DNA from: Blastomyces gilchristii SLH14081 | Taxonomy: Eukaryota > Ascomycota > Eurotiomycetes > Onygenales > Ajellomycetaceae | Assembly (NCBI RefSeq): GCF_000003855.2 | Contig: NW_003101674.1 | Location: 1,983,042-2,047,041, forward strand | Length of the DNA stretch: 64,000 nucleotides | Direction: 5' to 3' | In this document: piece after piece, positions 49,295 through 63,554 of the stretch | Layout of the letters: each line of letters starts with the position of its first letter | Position numbering within the stretch: the stretch's first letter is position 1 | Position numbers and translations under genes: made by a program | The notes under the pieces: generated by a model | What the model was told of the DNA's origin: nothing | What the model saw: only the letters and a program-made list of their open reading frames with translations | The model's database searches: none

Positions 49295-50274
49295 CACCTT
49301 ATACACATCTGTTACAGACTGCAATGGAGCAGGATTAACCCACATCTGAAAAAGGTCTAGCGCTCACTCCCTCATTCCTTATTAGGTTTAGCACCCGCGG
49401 CATTTAGTGGTTTCTATCACCTTCTTTCAACCTCATCCTGCCACCCCATTTTCATTCCCCGCGACCGCTCCTTTTCGGACAGGGGACTGTGGCGTCCACC
49501 CTTGCTACTCCTCAGGGCTTCCGCTCCTCCCTTCTTCCACTCCATCCTTATTCCTCTATCTGGAAGCACATCCACCTGCTACTTCCCAGGGCTTCTGCCC
49601 CTTCCTTCCTGGGGCTTCCACTCCTTCCTTCTGTAAAGTCAACCATGATAAACAAACAAGCATGTACTTATATATATATATAGGGGCGCCCTCCATCTTA
49701 GAAGAAGGAGACAAGATTTACCTTTTTACATGTACTATACATGATTGGCATACACTGCAAGTGATGTATGCTGCAGGGGCTGTGTAATGCTTATGATACC
49801 TATTTTTTAAAGTGCAGGCCGGAGCAATTTAACCCCGCTGCAGAAGTCTCATTGAGCAAAGAAGGCAAATATGTAGCTGCACTGAGATAATGCAATAAAT
49901 GGTCACTCTTTTTTGAGCTGCAAAGTCTTAGCTATCATGTGCGATGGATTAAGCGCCTGTATTAAGGCCTGAAATTGTTCACCTCCTTGACATGTCAACC
50001 AGCGCCATGTGCCAATCATGCGGGAATTTCCCTTGCTTTCAGCAAGTACTTTCCTGATACAGTTTTTTCCTAGAAACCTTTTATGTGAAGATGAAAGTTA
50101 CTGCTTCTTTCTTGGCCTTTTGAATATTTGTGTTTGTTCTAAGGAGGTAGTTGGTGTTACACCTGCCGAGGCAATATGGCACTGACTTGGCTGGCTTGGT
50201 GGGCTGTCATCATCCTCACCTGCGAGCACTGATTTGAAGTTGGATTATTGAGAGTATTGACCTGACTGTGAAAT
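49295..50274. other. Intergenic, transition to AT-rich block
   Basis: GC-balanced DNA without supported genes up to about 50240, where composition drops sharply to an AT-rich, CpG-free state. Confidence 0.5.
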
Positions 50275-51850
50275 GTCAAAATCCACATCAGAGAGTATCT
50301 GATCAATTACAGAGCATATTCTTTTAAAATGAGTTAGCATTCATATATTATAGACATTTCTCATGAATCTGTATATTGTTCATTTCTCTTTATCATTCAG
50401 AGCAGTAAAATCAAACTTGTGAATTAAGTGACAGTAAAAATTTGTCTTCTCTTCTTCAAGAACTGCATAGTAACTGTAGATCCTCACTACTATGTGATTA
50501 TATAAGACTGAGAAGATAAGTATCTCTCAGTTGATCTCTTTTTCTTGCTTCATTAGTTTGAATAACTCAATAATATCTCTAACTGTAAGAGTTATACTGT
50601 GAGCATTCTGTTAATCTGCAATATCAAGTACCATCTCATCACATTTTATCTCACATATTAGAAATGAAAAATGCATAGTATCTATTATCATATAAAATGA
50701 AGTACACTCTCAGTCATCTATAAAAGGCTTGAGCTTCTCAAGTTAATCATCTATAAATGCAGATTACTTGAATCTCACAGAGTAATCAGATTGTGAACAG
50801 AGTTCATAGAAAGAAATACTCTTATTTCAGTTATTATTAACATCTTCATTCAAACACTTCAGATAAGTAATCTTATATGTAGCTAGAGTATCTGCAGATG
50901 AGATAATCAATAGCTCAATATTCTGAATTACTCTGACTTTATTCTCACATTGAATCTTCTCATAGATTGTGTTGAATAAGTTATCTTAAAATAATAAATT
51001 CTCAGAGACAGTTAAGACTGTATTAAGTAAAGATTTAATAAGAGTACTACTTTCATCTGTAATTTCAACATGTGACTTTTTCATAAAGCTGTCTTTTAAT
51101 TCAAGTATAGTTTAATAATATGAATTTCTGTACAAAGTACTCTTTTCATTCCTTGATTTTTGAACACTCAGTGTGAAAACAGAGTCAGATTCTGATTATT
51201 TACAGTGAAAAGAAGATAATATCTTTCTTATAAGCAGAGAATTTATATTATTCTATCTGAAATATAATTTAAGTCAATGTTCTTACAGAATTTAATAGTT
51301 AATTAAATTAATATTGTTCTTATAGATATAGTTTAGTAACTCTTAATCAGATATGACTTTAATAGCAGAGCTCTTAACAGCAGCAGTTGCAAGAGTTATC
51401 TGTGATTACTTAGTAAGAAGACAGAGCAGATCTTCAGATTCTTATAATTATTTCTGTTTTTAATGTCTAGCTAGCAGAGATGCAGTTGAATTCTGTGATA
51501 ACTTAACTCTGAGTTAGTTTCATAGGATAGTGAGAAGAGAGGAAACATATCACTGTTTCAGAAATATCACTATTTGAAGAGAGATATACTTACAGAGAGA
51601 TTAACAGACTCTGAGAAGTCTTAGCTTTAAGTTAGTTTCATGATATAGTATAGTAAGAGAAAAGTCACATATCTTCTCTCTAAAATTATTACTTATTGAA
51701 AAGAAATATGAGTGATTTTATTCAGTTTTTCTATTCTTCAATTAAATTTGTTTATAAAGGTCACTGAGATGTGAACTTCTGCAGATGAATTCTTAAGATC
51801 ATTTTCTAACCTCTTAAGGTCACTTTTCTATTAATAGTCAGTTAAAGTAG
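50275..51850 (-). pseudogene. Hypermutated copy of a repeated DUF7924-like fungal gene
   Basis: From about 50580 down to 50278 the minus strand reads, across stops, RDIIELFKLMKQEKEIN, then IFSVLYNHIVVRIYSYYAV, HKFDFTALNDKEK, RFMRNVYNI and THFKRICSVIDQ. This order matches my memory of the C-terminal region of the DUF7924 family, which is dispersed in many copies in ascomycetes. Stops are TGA (and later TGA from TGG) where Arg or Trp is expected. The part above 50600 is too decayed to align by eye. Family name is tentative. Confidence 0.4.
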
Positions 51851-51900
51851 ATAGTAATGAATATAAGTAATACATCTTGATTTTAATAACAGGTCATGAT

Positions 51901-52406
51901 TAGAATGACTGTGTAACTGTGTCTGAAACCAGAATCAGAATATTTAATAGTTTTATTATCAATTTAACTGATCTCATTACACAGTTTTAAGATTATATAG
52001 TAGTCTCATACTATTTCAGTGAGACTTACTGTCTACTCTTATTATATTTTTCAAATGAGATCATGATTTTCACTTCTCAATTTAAATTATTTTTATTGCT
52101 TTAAATGACTTTAAATCTCATTTAAGTATTATCAAAAAGTGTTACTTTTTAAAAAATTAAAAATAGGCTAAAAAAAACCTTAAAATGTCTAAAAATAGTA
52201 ACTTTATATCAAGAATGAGACTAAATAAAATCAAATAAGATCACTTTCTTATTTTTTCTAAGTTATGATTTCATTTTGAGATTTAATATATAGTCACTTT
52301 GCATGTTTTTTTAATGATTAGTTTCAGTGAGATTCATGCTAAGAAATGTATGAAACCAGACTAAATAAGATCAAATGTGAAATTCATGATTTTAGTGGCT
52401 AGTCTA
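51901..52406 (-). mobile_element. 506-bp hAT-like MITE, copy 2 (inverted)
   Basis: Reverse complement of 20358-20863 throughout, same length, differing mainly by transitions. Flanked by the perfect 8-bp duplication GTCATGAT (51893-51900, 52407-52414). Confidence 0.9.
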
Positions 52407-52539
52407 GTCATGATAACAGAGAGTAGAAGGTACTTTTAAGTTGCTGCAAGAGCAGAGAATTGTGTTAACACTGAGAGACTTTTTAAGTGAGAAGATGATA
52501 AGTTTCTAGTGTAATTGTAACTAGTTATTAAAAGAAGAG

Positions 52540-53487
52540 TTAATGTAATTAACTATCTAATACTTGTTTTCATCTAATACTTGCCTTTGTAAATCAATTA
52601 CAATCAACTTCAAATATTCATATATTAATGAATATTTATTTAAAACTATTCTAAAAAACAGAATAATAATTTGTAGATATATATTATATTATATTAAATT
52701 TCTATAAGAAAATAAAATATAATTATTAATTTATTAAGCTTTTTAAAATACTATTTTAAAATAAAATACACAGTTCATATTTATAAATATATTTATAAAT
52801 ATAAATTATTTTCATATAAAAATTAAATATCGTATAGATTATATATATTTTTAATAAAATATAAAATTTTATCTTGAAATTCTTATTTATTATTGATTTA
52901 TTTAAATTTTTATATAAAATTTTATATTTTAAAATATTATTTTTGTAATAACTGTGTATTATTTATACTTTAAAATTGTAATTTAAATAAATTATTATAT
53001 CAAATCATTTAAATATATTTATATTTAATAAATTATTTTTCAAAATTTAAAATTTTAAGAATTTTCAATATTTTACTTGTAATTTATAAAGAAAATTATA
53101 ATAAAAAAATTAAAAAATTCTTAAAAATTAAAATATAGAATCCTTATATAAAATAATTTAATATTTATTAAATTATAATATATTTATATAAGAATTATTA
53201 TTTTTAATAATATATAATACATATTTCTTAATTTATAATAAAATATTATATATTTTATTTTACTGTATTTTATTTTCTAATTGAATCTATATTTTAATTA
53301 ATTTTAACTATATTATAATAATTTTGAATTATATTATACTATAAGTCTTAATATTTATAGATTACAAATTAAAAAATTAAAATAATGAATATTTATTAAG
53401 ATATTAACATTTAAAGTTGATTATAATTTGATTTACAAAGACAAGTGTTAGGTGAAAATGAGTATTAGATAATTAATTATATTAATG
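52540..53487. mobile_element. Extremely AT-rich element with about 100-bp TIRs
   Basis: The left end (52540-52640, TTAATGTAATTAACTATCTA...) is repeated inverted at about 53385-53487. The core is almost only A and T. A further direct copy of the left end follows at 53482-53540. No coding sequence; family unknown. Confidence 0.6.
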
Positions 53488-53551
53488 TAATTAATCATCT
53501 AATGCTTGTTTTTATCTAACTAATACTTATCTTTGTAAATAAACTGATTGA

Positions 53552-53823
53552 TATAAGAGGCCTATACTGAATAGATCAGTATGATATTTATAGATCTTAT
53601 TTAACAAAGTGAAAAATGTTAAAGAAGAAAAGAAAGAGAAAGTATGAGAATCAGTAATTAAAGTGAATATTTATACACATATATAATAAAGCTTCGGGGT
53701 GGAAGAACAGGAATTTCATAGATTTTTTAGCGAAGAATTGATAACTGAGAATTGAAGCTTTCAGTGAGATCTATGAAGTGTAATGAAATAGTCTATATAA
53801 TTGATCAGATGCAGTCTGTCACA
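53552..53823 (-). repeat. LTR of gypsy A (272 bp)
   Basis: Homologous to the LTRs at 60177-60467 and 63555-63867. The terminal TG has become TA on the plus strand. Confidence 0.85.
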
Positions 53824-56313
53824 TTATCTCTCTTCTATCAGAGATGAGATTGTGTGTAGTTCTTATTAATTAAGAGCTGCTGTTTCAGATAATATAAAGC
53901 TCAGAGTTCAGATCAGATAATTATAGCTAACTCATTTTACAAGATATTATTAGTCATAGCTGTAGAGTCTCTTATTGAGAATATCTTTAATCTCTCACTT
54001 AAGTTCATTATCTTCTTCTACAATTTCTGATAACTGTTAATCAGAAGTCAGTTGAGAAGAAAACAGATCAGTGACAGTGTGATAAAGCAAGCTTGTATAA
54101 AAGATATTATAAATCTCTGATAATGTATTAAGATGATAATTATAACTGTCTAGAACTTTTATCACTTTATATTTAATATAATGATAATTCAGTGTATGAG
54201 ATAAGTATATGATTTATATATTCTTAAGATTCAATCACATCAGATCTTCTATCTCATATTACTTAGCAGAATCTTAGTGAATATTAGTTCAATCTTCTTA
54301 ATTCTGTTTAGTACTTATTATAAAAGCTTCTGCTTAATTATAGATATCTCTAAGCTTCATTACTATATTATCAGCAATCTGAATCAGACTGCAGAAGTTC
54401 AGTGTGAACTGTGTAATCTCTAGAAAATTCAACACTTTTATATAATATTTATATATAAGAAAGAACAGGCTTATATCTATTAAAATGACATTTTAATCAT
54501 TGATAGTAATCTCTGTGTATAGAAGAAGATTATATCAATCATTTTATAAATAATTACAGAACTTAGAAAGATAATTCTTTACAGTCTGAATTATTGCTTC
54601 TAATGTATTATCAATCTCAGAGTGATAAACAGTTGATAAATAGTATATAATCTTGAGAACTTGACAGATTCTTGTTCAGAAAGTGCTTATAAATTAACAG
54701 TCTTAATCAGATACTATTGATTTCAGTAAGTCATATATCTGATAGAATGAGCTCTGTAGAAAGGTTTCAGTGACTTATTCAGTATTCATCTTATCACAAG
54801 ACTTTAATATTACACTCTTACTCAATCAGTCAATAATAATTAGAATATTCTTATAACTCTTACTCTCAGAGAGATTAATAGCAAAGTTAATTACTACATC
54901 TTATCAGATTCTATCAGAGATATTGAGTAATTTCAGTACATCTTTTCTACAGTTCTTTCATAAGATAATAGAAGAATAATAATTACAGTTTCAGATAAAA
55001 TGTCTAATACTGTTTAATATCTCAGATTAGTAGAACTCTTGAGAGATTATTTAACACAGTTATTTATAATCTGAATAATCAGTCATATAAGAATTATGCA
55101 TTTCTTATCTTATTCAGATATGTAAGAGTTCAGAGTGAGAGACTCAGTGTTATTCACAGAATTACAGAGTGTTATTATTATTAATTAAGTATTCTGAGAT
55201 GTTAGTTCTGATGCATAGTTCTGAGAAGAATCAGAATACTTCTTGATATACTGCTTCAGTAAGTGCTTGAAGAAGTTCATCAGTTTGAGCTGTTATATAT
55301 CATAATTTATTCAGTGTAGATTCAGAAGATGTTCTGATCAGTGAAGTATGTATAGTATTATAAGTAATCTTATTGTGATTAACTAATATCTTCAGGTTTA
55401 AGAGCTGATGTTTTTGATTTATTCAGTGTATATCTGTCATATTAGATAGCATATTCTGCTCTCATTGTAAGAGAACATCTGTTATCAAGTTCTGGCTACT
55501 GAGATAATAATGTATAGTGAAGTGAAAACAGCTTAATAGCTTAGATTATTACATCTGATATTCAGTAAGCTTACAGATAATTATAAAATACTTGAGATTC
55601 TTATAATCTGTGATTATCTCAAATTTAAAGACACTTCAGAGTTCAGAGTCTCATTCTTCTAGATAGTATACAATTATGAGAAGTTTCTTATCATAGATCT
55701 CATAGTTGCATTTAACAAGACTCAGTTTCTTAGACATGAAAATGTATAATCATAAGATATCTTTATCATTATATTGCAATATAGCTTCTTCTGTAATATA
55801 GTCAGAGAAATCAGCTTTAACAACTGTCTTATAATCAGAATTAAATGTTGTTAACAGAGAGATATTAATGAACATCTTCTTCATCTGTGTAAATACAGCT
55901 TCAGTATTCACTGATCATTGAAATACTGAGTTCTTTTTAATGAGTTCTGTAAGTGATCTTATAATATCTGAGAAGTTTTGTATAAATTACTGATAGAAGT
56001 TAGTGAATCTGATGAAGCTTTATACTTCTTTCACAGTGTATGAGGCCTCTCATTCAAGAATAGCAGAGATCTTCTCAGAATTCATTCAGATTTTCTTACC
56101 AGCTTCTATAATAAAGTCTAGATATTTTGTACTTTTTATCTTAAAATCATACTTGTCTATGTCTATCAGTAGTTCTGCTTCTTATAGTCATTGTAATATC
56201 TTTTATACATGTTCTTGATGTTCTTTTCAGAACTTATCAGTGAAGATGAGAATGTTATTGAGATATACAGATGTGAATTTATTAAGAAAATCTCAGAGTG
56301 CTCAGTTGATATT
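53552..56313 (-). mobile_element. Gypsy retrotransposon A, 3' half only
   Basis: Minus-strand orientation: 3' LTR at 53552-53823, then internal sequence closely parallel to element B (integrase, RNase H, part of RT). It stops at 56313 in the RT region, where the LINE tail begins. The 5' half should lie beyond the window's right edge. Confidence 0.75.
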
Positions 56314-59300
56314 ATTATTATTATTATTCTTCAATTATAGATGTATGCAGTCAGAGACTATAATATCTACCTGAGAACTTTTAGTTCTCAGAGTTTTTCC
56401 TATATCTATAAAGTTAACTATTATACATTTATCAATTTCAGATATGTAAAATCAGAAAATTTCAGCTCAGAATATAAAAACTGTTTACAAATTAAAGTAT
56501 TTTAACACCTTCTGATACTTTGAAACCATTTGACAATATCATGACAAAAGAAAAGAGAACACAGTCTTAAAGATAGACACATTAAATAGATAGATAGAAA
56601 AGAATAGAAAGAAAAAAGTAAAGTAAAGAGAGACTGTAACAAAACAAATTATTAAAAGATAGTGTATAACTGTTTTAACAGACTATATCTGATCAATTTC
56701 CTTCTCTTCATATTCAGATATTTCTGAATTTAGTCATTTTCTTGTAGCTGCTTGAGTTTCTGATAGAAAGTCTATTAAGTATTTAATTCCTGTCTCAGTT
56801 GAGAATAAGAATCTCATATTTAATTAATTTAGATTATATTTCTCTTTTAATCTGACTCTGAGACTATTGTATAATACACAGTGTATTATAATATACTCAG
56901 AATTCTCATTTACATTGTAAAATAAGCATTCTATTAAATCAAATCTATCATCAAATCTCTGTATATAAGATTTAAAATAGTCATGTGCTAGTTTCAGCTG
57001 TATTATAGATGAGAATATTTTCTTTTTATATTTAATTAAACAAGATTTCTACTTGAGTTTTATTTCAAATCTTGAATAATGTATACTCTTCTTTTATTTC
57101 TGTCAGCTTTTATTTCACTTATCTAAATAAGATTCTTTTATCTTTCTCTTTATAAAAGATCAGAATACAATTTTTTGAATAGATCTGCTTAATTCTGCAC
57201 TTTTTTTTACAGCTGAATCAGTCAATTCATTGTCATGAATATTCATATAAGCAGAAACTCAGTGCAGATAAATTATCAGTTTTAATATTCTTCTCTTTTG
57301 AATTTTCAAAACAGAGTTTAAAATCAGTTCAAGATTTATTTGACTATTATGAATCTGACTATTTCTAAGTCTTTTTAAAGCAGCTTGACTATTAGAGAAT
57401 ATTCATGTCTCTTTCAAACTATTTTCTCTTTTATAAGATTTTATTTTAATGAGTTTAAAAGCTTTCACTATTGTAAATAGTTCAGCATCAAAGACTTCAG
57501 ATTCACAGTCTAAATTTCAGAAATCTGAGATAAAATTGATATTATCTTTAGTATAAGTAATATCTGTGTCTAATCTATTCAAATTCTCATTTTTTGAGTT
57601 ATCTGAATAAATCAGAATAGAGTCTTTTATATTAATTGTAGAAATTCTTTTTAAATACTGTTCATATTCTCTCTCTTTAGATACTTTACTTATTTATAAG
57701 TCTATAAGAGATTCAAGCTTTTCTCTTTAGAGAGATATCTTTTCATGATTAACTTTTTCAATATTTAAAGAAGAAAATTGATTTTTAATCAGTGAGTATA
57801 GTCTGTATAGTTGAGAGAGTATTTTCTTTAAAGAATTATTTTTATTTCAATCAAGAAATATATTTTAATACAGTTCATTTTCAGAGTTAATTAATAGAAA
57901 TGAAGAAGAGACTCTTTCTCTGATTATATAATTTAAGCTTATCTTTATAACTCTCAGAGCATAGTTCATACAGGTTCTTTCAAATCTAATAGTAGAAGAG
58001 AGAATTAAAGCTTCAATTTTCATTGCTTTAGTAGAAGATGATTTGAATACTCTCAGAATTCTTCTCAAAGCTCTGTTTTACAGACTTTGAAATAGTTCAG
58101 TGAAATTTTCTTGATTATTTCATCAAACTTGAACTTCATAATCAGCTACTGAGATAATACAGGCTATATATAACTGTCTTATAGTCTGGAAGAATAGACC
58201 TCTCTCTGTATTTAATAGTCTGATTATATTATTCAATAGTCTTTTTGTCTTGATAGTTCTTTATTGAATATGATATTTAAAATTCAACTTAGAGTTTAAT
58301 CATACTTCTAATCATTTAATATTTAAACTGGGTTTTATCTCTCTATTTAAAAGAGTTAGGCATAGTTCTTTCTCATTGAATCTAGAAAAGAAATGAATTA
58401 ACTCAGTTTTATTCATATTAAATTAAATTTAATTGATATCTGCTCTAACAAAGATTTTCTTTACTACTTTTTAAATCACTTCTAAATTCTCTTTGATTAT
58501 TTTTAAGCTGTAGACTAGATGAATATTATTCATATAACTTAAAGATCATACTATTTTCATATCTCTATTCTTGAATAGATATGCAGTGTATATTGTAAAT
58601 AAAATGAGTGAGATTAAGAATTCTTACAGTACTTCTATTTTTATCTCAGTCTTGTCTTATTTTATTTCATCAAAGAATAGTTATATGATTCTTTTAGATA
58701 TAAAACAGTTAACTGATTTTATTAGAGAAAGTGATAGTTTTAACATCTTCAAAGTCTGAATTAACTTTGACTTTGAAACATGATTAAATACTTCTTTTAT
58801 ATTAATAAAAACTGCAGTTGAGACCAGATCTTTATACTTTGCTATTTAAATATTATAAACAACTGAGAGAACAGTGTTGATTACAGAGCATTATTTTCTA
58901 TCTTTCATTTATTCACTGAATAGAAGAGAATTATCAACAGAGCTTATAAAAGATAGTTAAGTAGTTATTATCTTTTCTACAATCTTTTCTAAATAGTTCA
59001 ATAGAGATATTACTCTATATAACTTAGAAATTAAAGTTTTTCTATTAGATTTTATAAGAATCACTTCAGTAGCTTCTCTCCAGTATTCAGAATAATATTC
59101 ATTTTTTAAGAGATTAAAAAAGAGCTTAAAATATTCATTCTTTAAGTAGAAGTATATATTTTGAATGATTAAGTAATTGATTGAATCAGGCCCTGCAGCA
59201 GTTTTAACTAAACTTGAGAAGATAGCTGACTCTAATTCATCTTATATAAGCTCAGATCATTTCTAGTCATTTTCATTAATATAGTTGTGAAGTGATATAT

Positions 59301-60176
59301 TCTCTTTCTCTTTCTCTGAATCTGATAAGTTTTGAAAGAGAATTCTTATAAAAGCTTGATATTTTTTCTCAAAAGAATTTACTGTATATGATTCATTCTG
59401 AAACTCATATTCTAAGACTGAAAGTTTTACTACACTTCTTATTTTAATATAGTTGAAAGCTTTAAAAACTTTCTTTTCTTATGCTTTTTCAAGAAATTTG
59501 TTTCAGCAGTCTGTTTTAACTCTTTTAATATCTGAAAAATATTCATTTCTGACAGCTTTGAACTCTTTATCAGATATTATATCATTCTTTCAATCTCTTC
59601 TAACAGTAGCTAATTGTTTTCTTTTAGATGTGATATTCTCATTTTATCAAGATTTGAAATACTTAGAAGACTTTCTCTTGAAAATATTATCTTTAATACT
59701 TGTTAGAATAATAGATGTAATGAGCTTCACTCTATTCTCAAGTATTTCATTTGAGATATCTTGATTGAGATTTCAATATAGATTACTCTGCTTTTCAGAT
59801 TTTAACAGTGTTATACTTTCTTTAACTGCTTTTCAATCAGCTTTTTCAAAGTTAAACTGATTAGAGAGAAGAGGATTTTCACTTATTTATTTTTCACTCA
59901 GTTCAATATTAAATTGAATAATCTCATGACTTTATTCTAATGTCTTATTTACATTAATAAACTAGTTTATAAGTCTTTTTATAATTAGATTTTATAATAT
60001 GAAGATTAGATCTATAATAGATTTCTATTTCATATCTTTTCTCAGAAATGTTTGTTAATCAGACTTGTTAACTAAATCTATTGAATACTTAAAGATTTAT
60101 TCAATCAGACTATCTGCTCTTACTACTTTTTTACATTCTGAATTTCATCAGAGATAATATGCATTGAAATCTTCTA
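56314..60176 (-). mobile_element. Tad-like LINE, inserted in gypsy A, hypermutated
   Basis: Minus strand. An (AAT)n tail lies at 56314-56332, at the junction with gypsy A, as for a 3' end. Reading upward: a Cys/His-poor C-terminal region, RNase H near 57500-57200 (LHWVSAYMNIHDNELTDSA), reverse transcriptase about 59200-58000 (AGPDSINYLIIQN; YMNNIHL at about 58520-58541, where YxDD is expected; MNYALRVIKISL), and an endonuclease end near 60150 (EDFNAYYL.WNSE). All frames are broken. The 5' part is cut off at 60176 by gypsy B. Confidence 0.8.
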
Positions 60177-60467
60177 TGTAAGAGGCCTACGCCGAATAGA
60201 TCGGTATAATATATAGGTCTTATATAACAAAGTGAAAAACATTAAAGAAGGAAAAGAAAGAGAAAGTCTGAGAATCAGTGATTGAAGTGAATATTTATAC
60301 GCGTACGCGGTGCGTACGCGGTGGAGCTTTGAAGTGAAAGAATAGAAATTTCATGGGTTTTTCAGCTGAGAATCAGCAATCAAGAATGATCAAGAATCAG
60401 AGCTTTCAGTGAAATCTATGAAGTGTAAGAGAATAGTCTATATAATGATCAGACACAGTCTGTCACA
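60177..60467 (-). repeat. LTR of gypsy B (291 bp)
   Basis: Plus-strand ends TGTAAGAG...TGTCACA. It contains a CpG-dense stretch at about 60299-60325, in contrast to CpG-free surroundings. Confidence 0.9.
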
Positions 60468-63400
60468 TTAATCTCTTTCTTTTCTCATCATGTGTAGTTC
60501 TCATCAGTCAAGAGCTGCAGTTTCAGATAGTATGAAACTCAGAGTTCAGGTTAGATAATTATAGTTAACTTATTTCACAAGATATTGTCAGCTGCAGCTG
60601 TGAAGTCTCTTATCAAGAATATCTTCAATCTCTCATTCAAGTTCATTATCTTCTTCTATGATTCCTGGCACCTGTCAGTCAGAAATCAGTTGAGAAGAGA
60701 ATGAATCAGTGATAGCACAGTGAAACAAGCTTATGTGAAAGATATTGTGAATCTCTGATAATATGTTAAGATAGTAGTTGTGACTATCTAGAACTTCTGT
60801 CACTTTATACTTAACATAGTGATAATTCAGTGTACAAGATGAATGTGTGATCTGTATATTCTTGAGATTCAATTACATCAAGTCTTCTATCTTATATTAC
60901 TCAGCAGAATCTTGTCAGATATTAATTTAATTCTCTTAATCTTGTTTCACAGTTATTATAAAGGCCTCTGCTCAGTTGCAGACATCTTAGAGCTTTATTA
61001 CTATATTATCAGTGATCTGAATCAGACTGCAGAGGTTCAGTGTGAACTGTGTGATCTCTAGAAGATTTAACACTTTCATATGATATTCATGTGTAAGAAA
61101 GAATGAGCTTACACCTGTTGAAATAACATCTCAATCATTGATAGTGACCTCTGCATGTAGAAGAAGATCATGTCAATTATCTTATAAGTGATTACAGAAC
61201 TTACAAAGATAATTCTTCACAGTCTGAATTATCTGTTCTAATACATCATCAGTCTCAGAGTGATAGACAGTTGACAGATAATATATAATCTTGAAAACTT
61301 AATAGATTCTTATTCAAAGAGTACTCATGAATTGACAGATCTGATCTGATACTATAGATCTCAGTAATTCATGCATCTAATAGAACAGACTCTATAAAAA
61401 AGCTTCAGTAACTTGTTCAGTATTTATCTTATTACAAGGTTTCAATATTACATCTTTACTCAATTAATTCATAATGATTAAAATGTTTCTATAACTCTTA
61501 CTCTTAGATAGATTAATAGTGAAGTCAATTACTACATCTCATTAGATTCTATCAAAGATATTGAGTGATTTCAATAGAACTTTTCTACAGTTGTTTCATA
61601 AGATAACAGAAGAATAGTAATTACAGTTTCAAATAAAGTGTCTGATGCTGTTTAATATCTCAGATCAGTAGAACTCTCAGAAGATCATTCTATACAGTTA
61701 TTCACAGCCTGAATAATCAGTTATATACAAATTATACATCTCTTGCATTATCTGAGTGTGTAAGAGTTCAGAATGAGAGACTCAGTATTATTCACAGAAT
61801 TGTAGAGTGTTATTATTATTAATTGAATATTCTGAGATATCAGCTCTTATATATAGTTCTGAAGGAAATCAGAGTGCTTCTTGACATACTGCTTCAGTGA
61901 GAGTCTGAAGAAGTTTATCAGCCTGAGCTGCTGTATGCTATAGTTCATTCAGTGTAGAGAAAGTGAAGATATTGATATCAGTATTAGTTTGAAAAGAGAG
62001 TGTTCTAATCAAAGAAGTGTGTATAGTGTCATGAGTTATTCTATCTTAATTAATCAATATCTTCAGATCTAAGAGCTGATACTCTCAGTTCATTCAGTGT
62101 GTATCTGTCACATCAGACAGCATATCTTGTTCTCATTATAAGAGAGCATCTGTCATCAAGTTCTGACTGCTGAGATGATAGTGTATTATAAAATAAAAGC
62201 AGCTTAGAAATTCAGATTATTATATCTATCATTCAGTGAGTTTACAGATAATTATAAAGTGCTTGAGATTCTTATGATCTGTGATTATCTTAAATTCAGA
62301 GATACTTCAGAGTTCAGAGTTTCATTCTTCTAGACAGTGTATAATTGTAAGAAGTTTCTTATTATAAATCTTATAATTGTATTCAGCAGAACTCAGTTTC
62401 TTAGATATGAAAACACATGATTATAGAATATCTTTATTATTATATTACAATATTACTTCTTCTGTTACATAGTCAGAGAAATCAGGTTCAATAACTATTT
62501 TATAATCAGAGTTAAATATTATTAGTAGAGAGATATTAATGAATATCTTCTTTATCTATATGAATGCAGCTTCAGTGTCTGCTAATTACTGAAATACTGA
62601 GTCTTTCTTAATGAGTTCTGTAAGTAATCTTGTGATATCTGAGAAGTTTTATATAAATCACTGATAGAAGTTAGCAAATCTGATGAAGCTTTATACATCT
62701 TTCACAGTATACAGAGCTTCTCATTCAAGAATAACAGAGACTTTCTCAGAATTCATTCAAATTCTCTTGTCAGCTTCTATAATAAAACCTAGATATTTAG
62801 TACTCTTGACTTCAAAATCACACTTATTAATATCTATCAATAGTTCTGCTTCTTGTAGTTATTGTAATATCTTCTGTACATGTTCTTGATATTCTTTCCT
62901 GAACTTATCAGTGAAGATGAGAATGTCATTGAGATATACAGATATGAATTCATTAAGAAAATCTCAAAGTGCTCAGTTGATATACTTCTGAAATATACTG
63001 AGAGCATTAGCTAGTCTGAAGAGAGTAACTACTCATTCAAAGAGATTATATCATGTTCAGAATACTATAAGTCACTCATCTTCTTCAGTGATATGAATCT
63101 TATGCAACATAGTGATGATATCTAGTTTTATAAATTATTAAGCTTGTTCAATGCAAGCTAGAGTTTCATTAATAAGAGATAGCAGATAGCAGTCTTTCTT
63201 TGTTATTCTATTCAGTTCTTAATAGTTCATACAGAATCAAAGTTCTTTATCTGATTTCTTTGCAATGAGAATAGAGATCACAGTGAAAGAATTACTAATA
63301 TATATGAATTCTTTATCTAATAGATCATTGAGTGTCTTTTAAAGAAGAAGAAGTTCATCTTAAAACATGTTATAAAGAGAGCTCTATGACAGTTCAGAGT

Positions 63401-63554
63401 TCTTATTATTCTTCTTCTCTAACTTAATACTGTAATTCACTTCAGAATCTTGTAAGAGAGATATATTTATAATATTATCTTGTTAGAAGACATCTAGATA
63501 TTCATGATATTGTTAAGAGAGTTTTGTATAAGAATCTGTTATTATAATATAAGA
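60177..63554 (-). mobile_element. Gypsy retrotransposon B, inserted in the LINE, truncated by C
   Basis: Minus strand. The 3' LTR (60177-60467) is preceded, on its own strand, by a purine tract. Internal order going up: integrase, RNase H, RT. RT shows YLNDIL at 62920-62937 (Asp to Asn in the catalytic box), FEVKSTKYLGFIIEA above 62760 and ELNRITKKDCYLLSLINE near 63200. Homology ends at 63554 just before the RT start, where another LTR begins, so gag and protease lie beyond the inserted element C. Confidence 0.8.

Noticed and set aside
49066..49338. Frame across the 108-bp tandem repeat
   Set aside because: 108 is a multiple of three, so the frame stays open by repetition; no family resemblance or gene signals.
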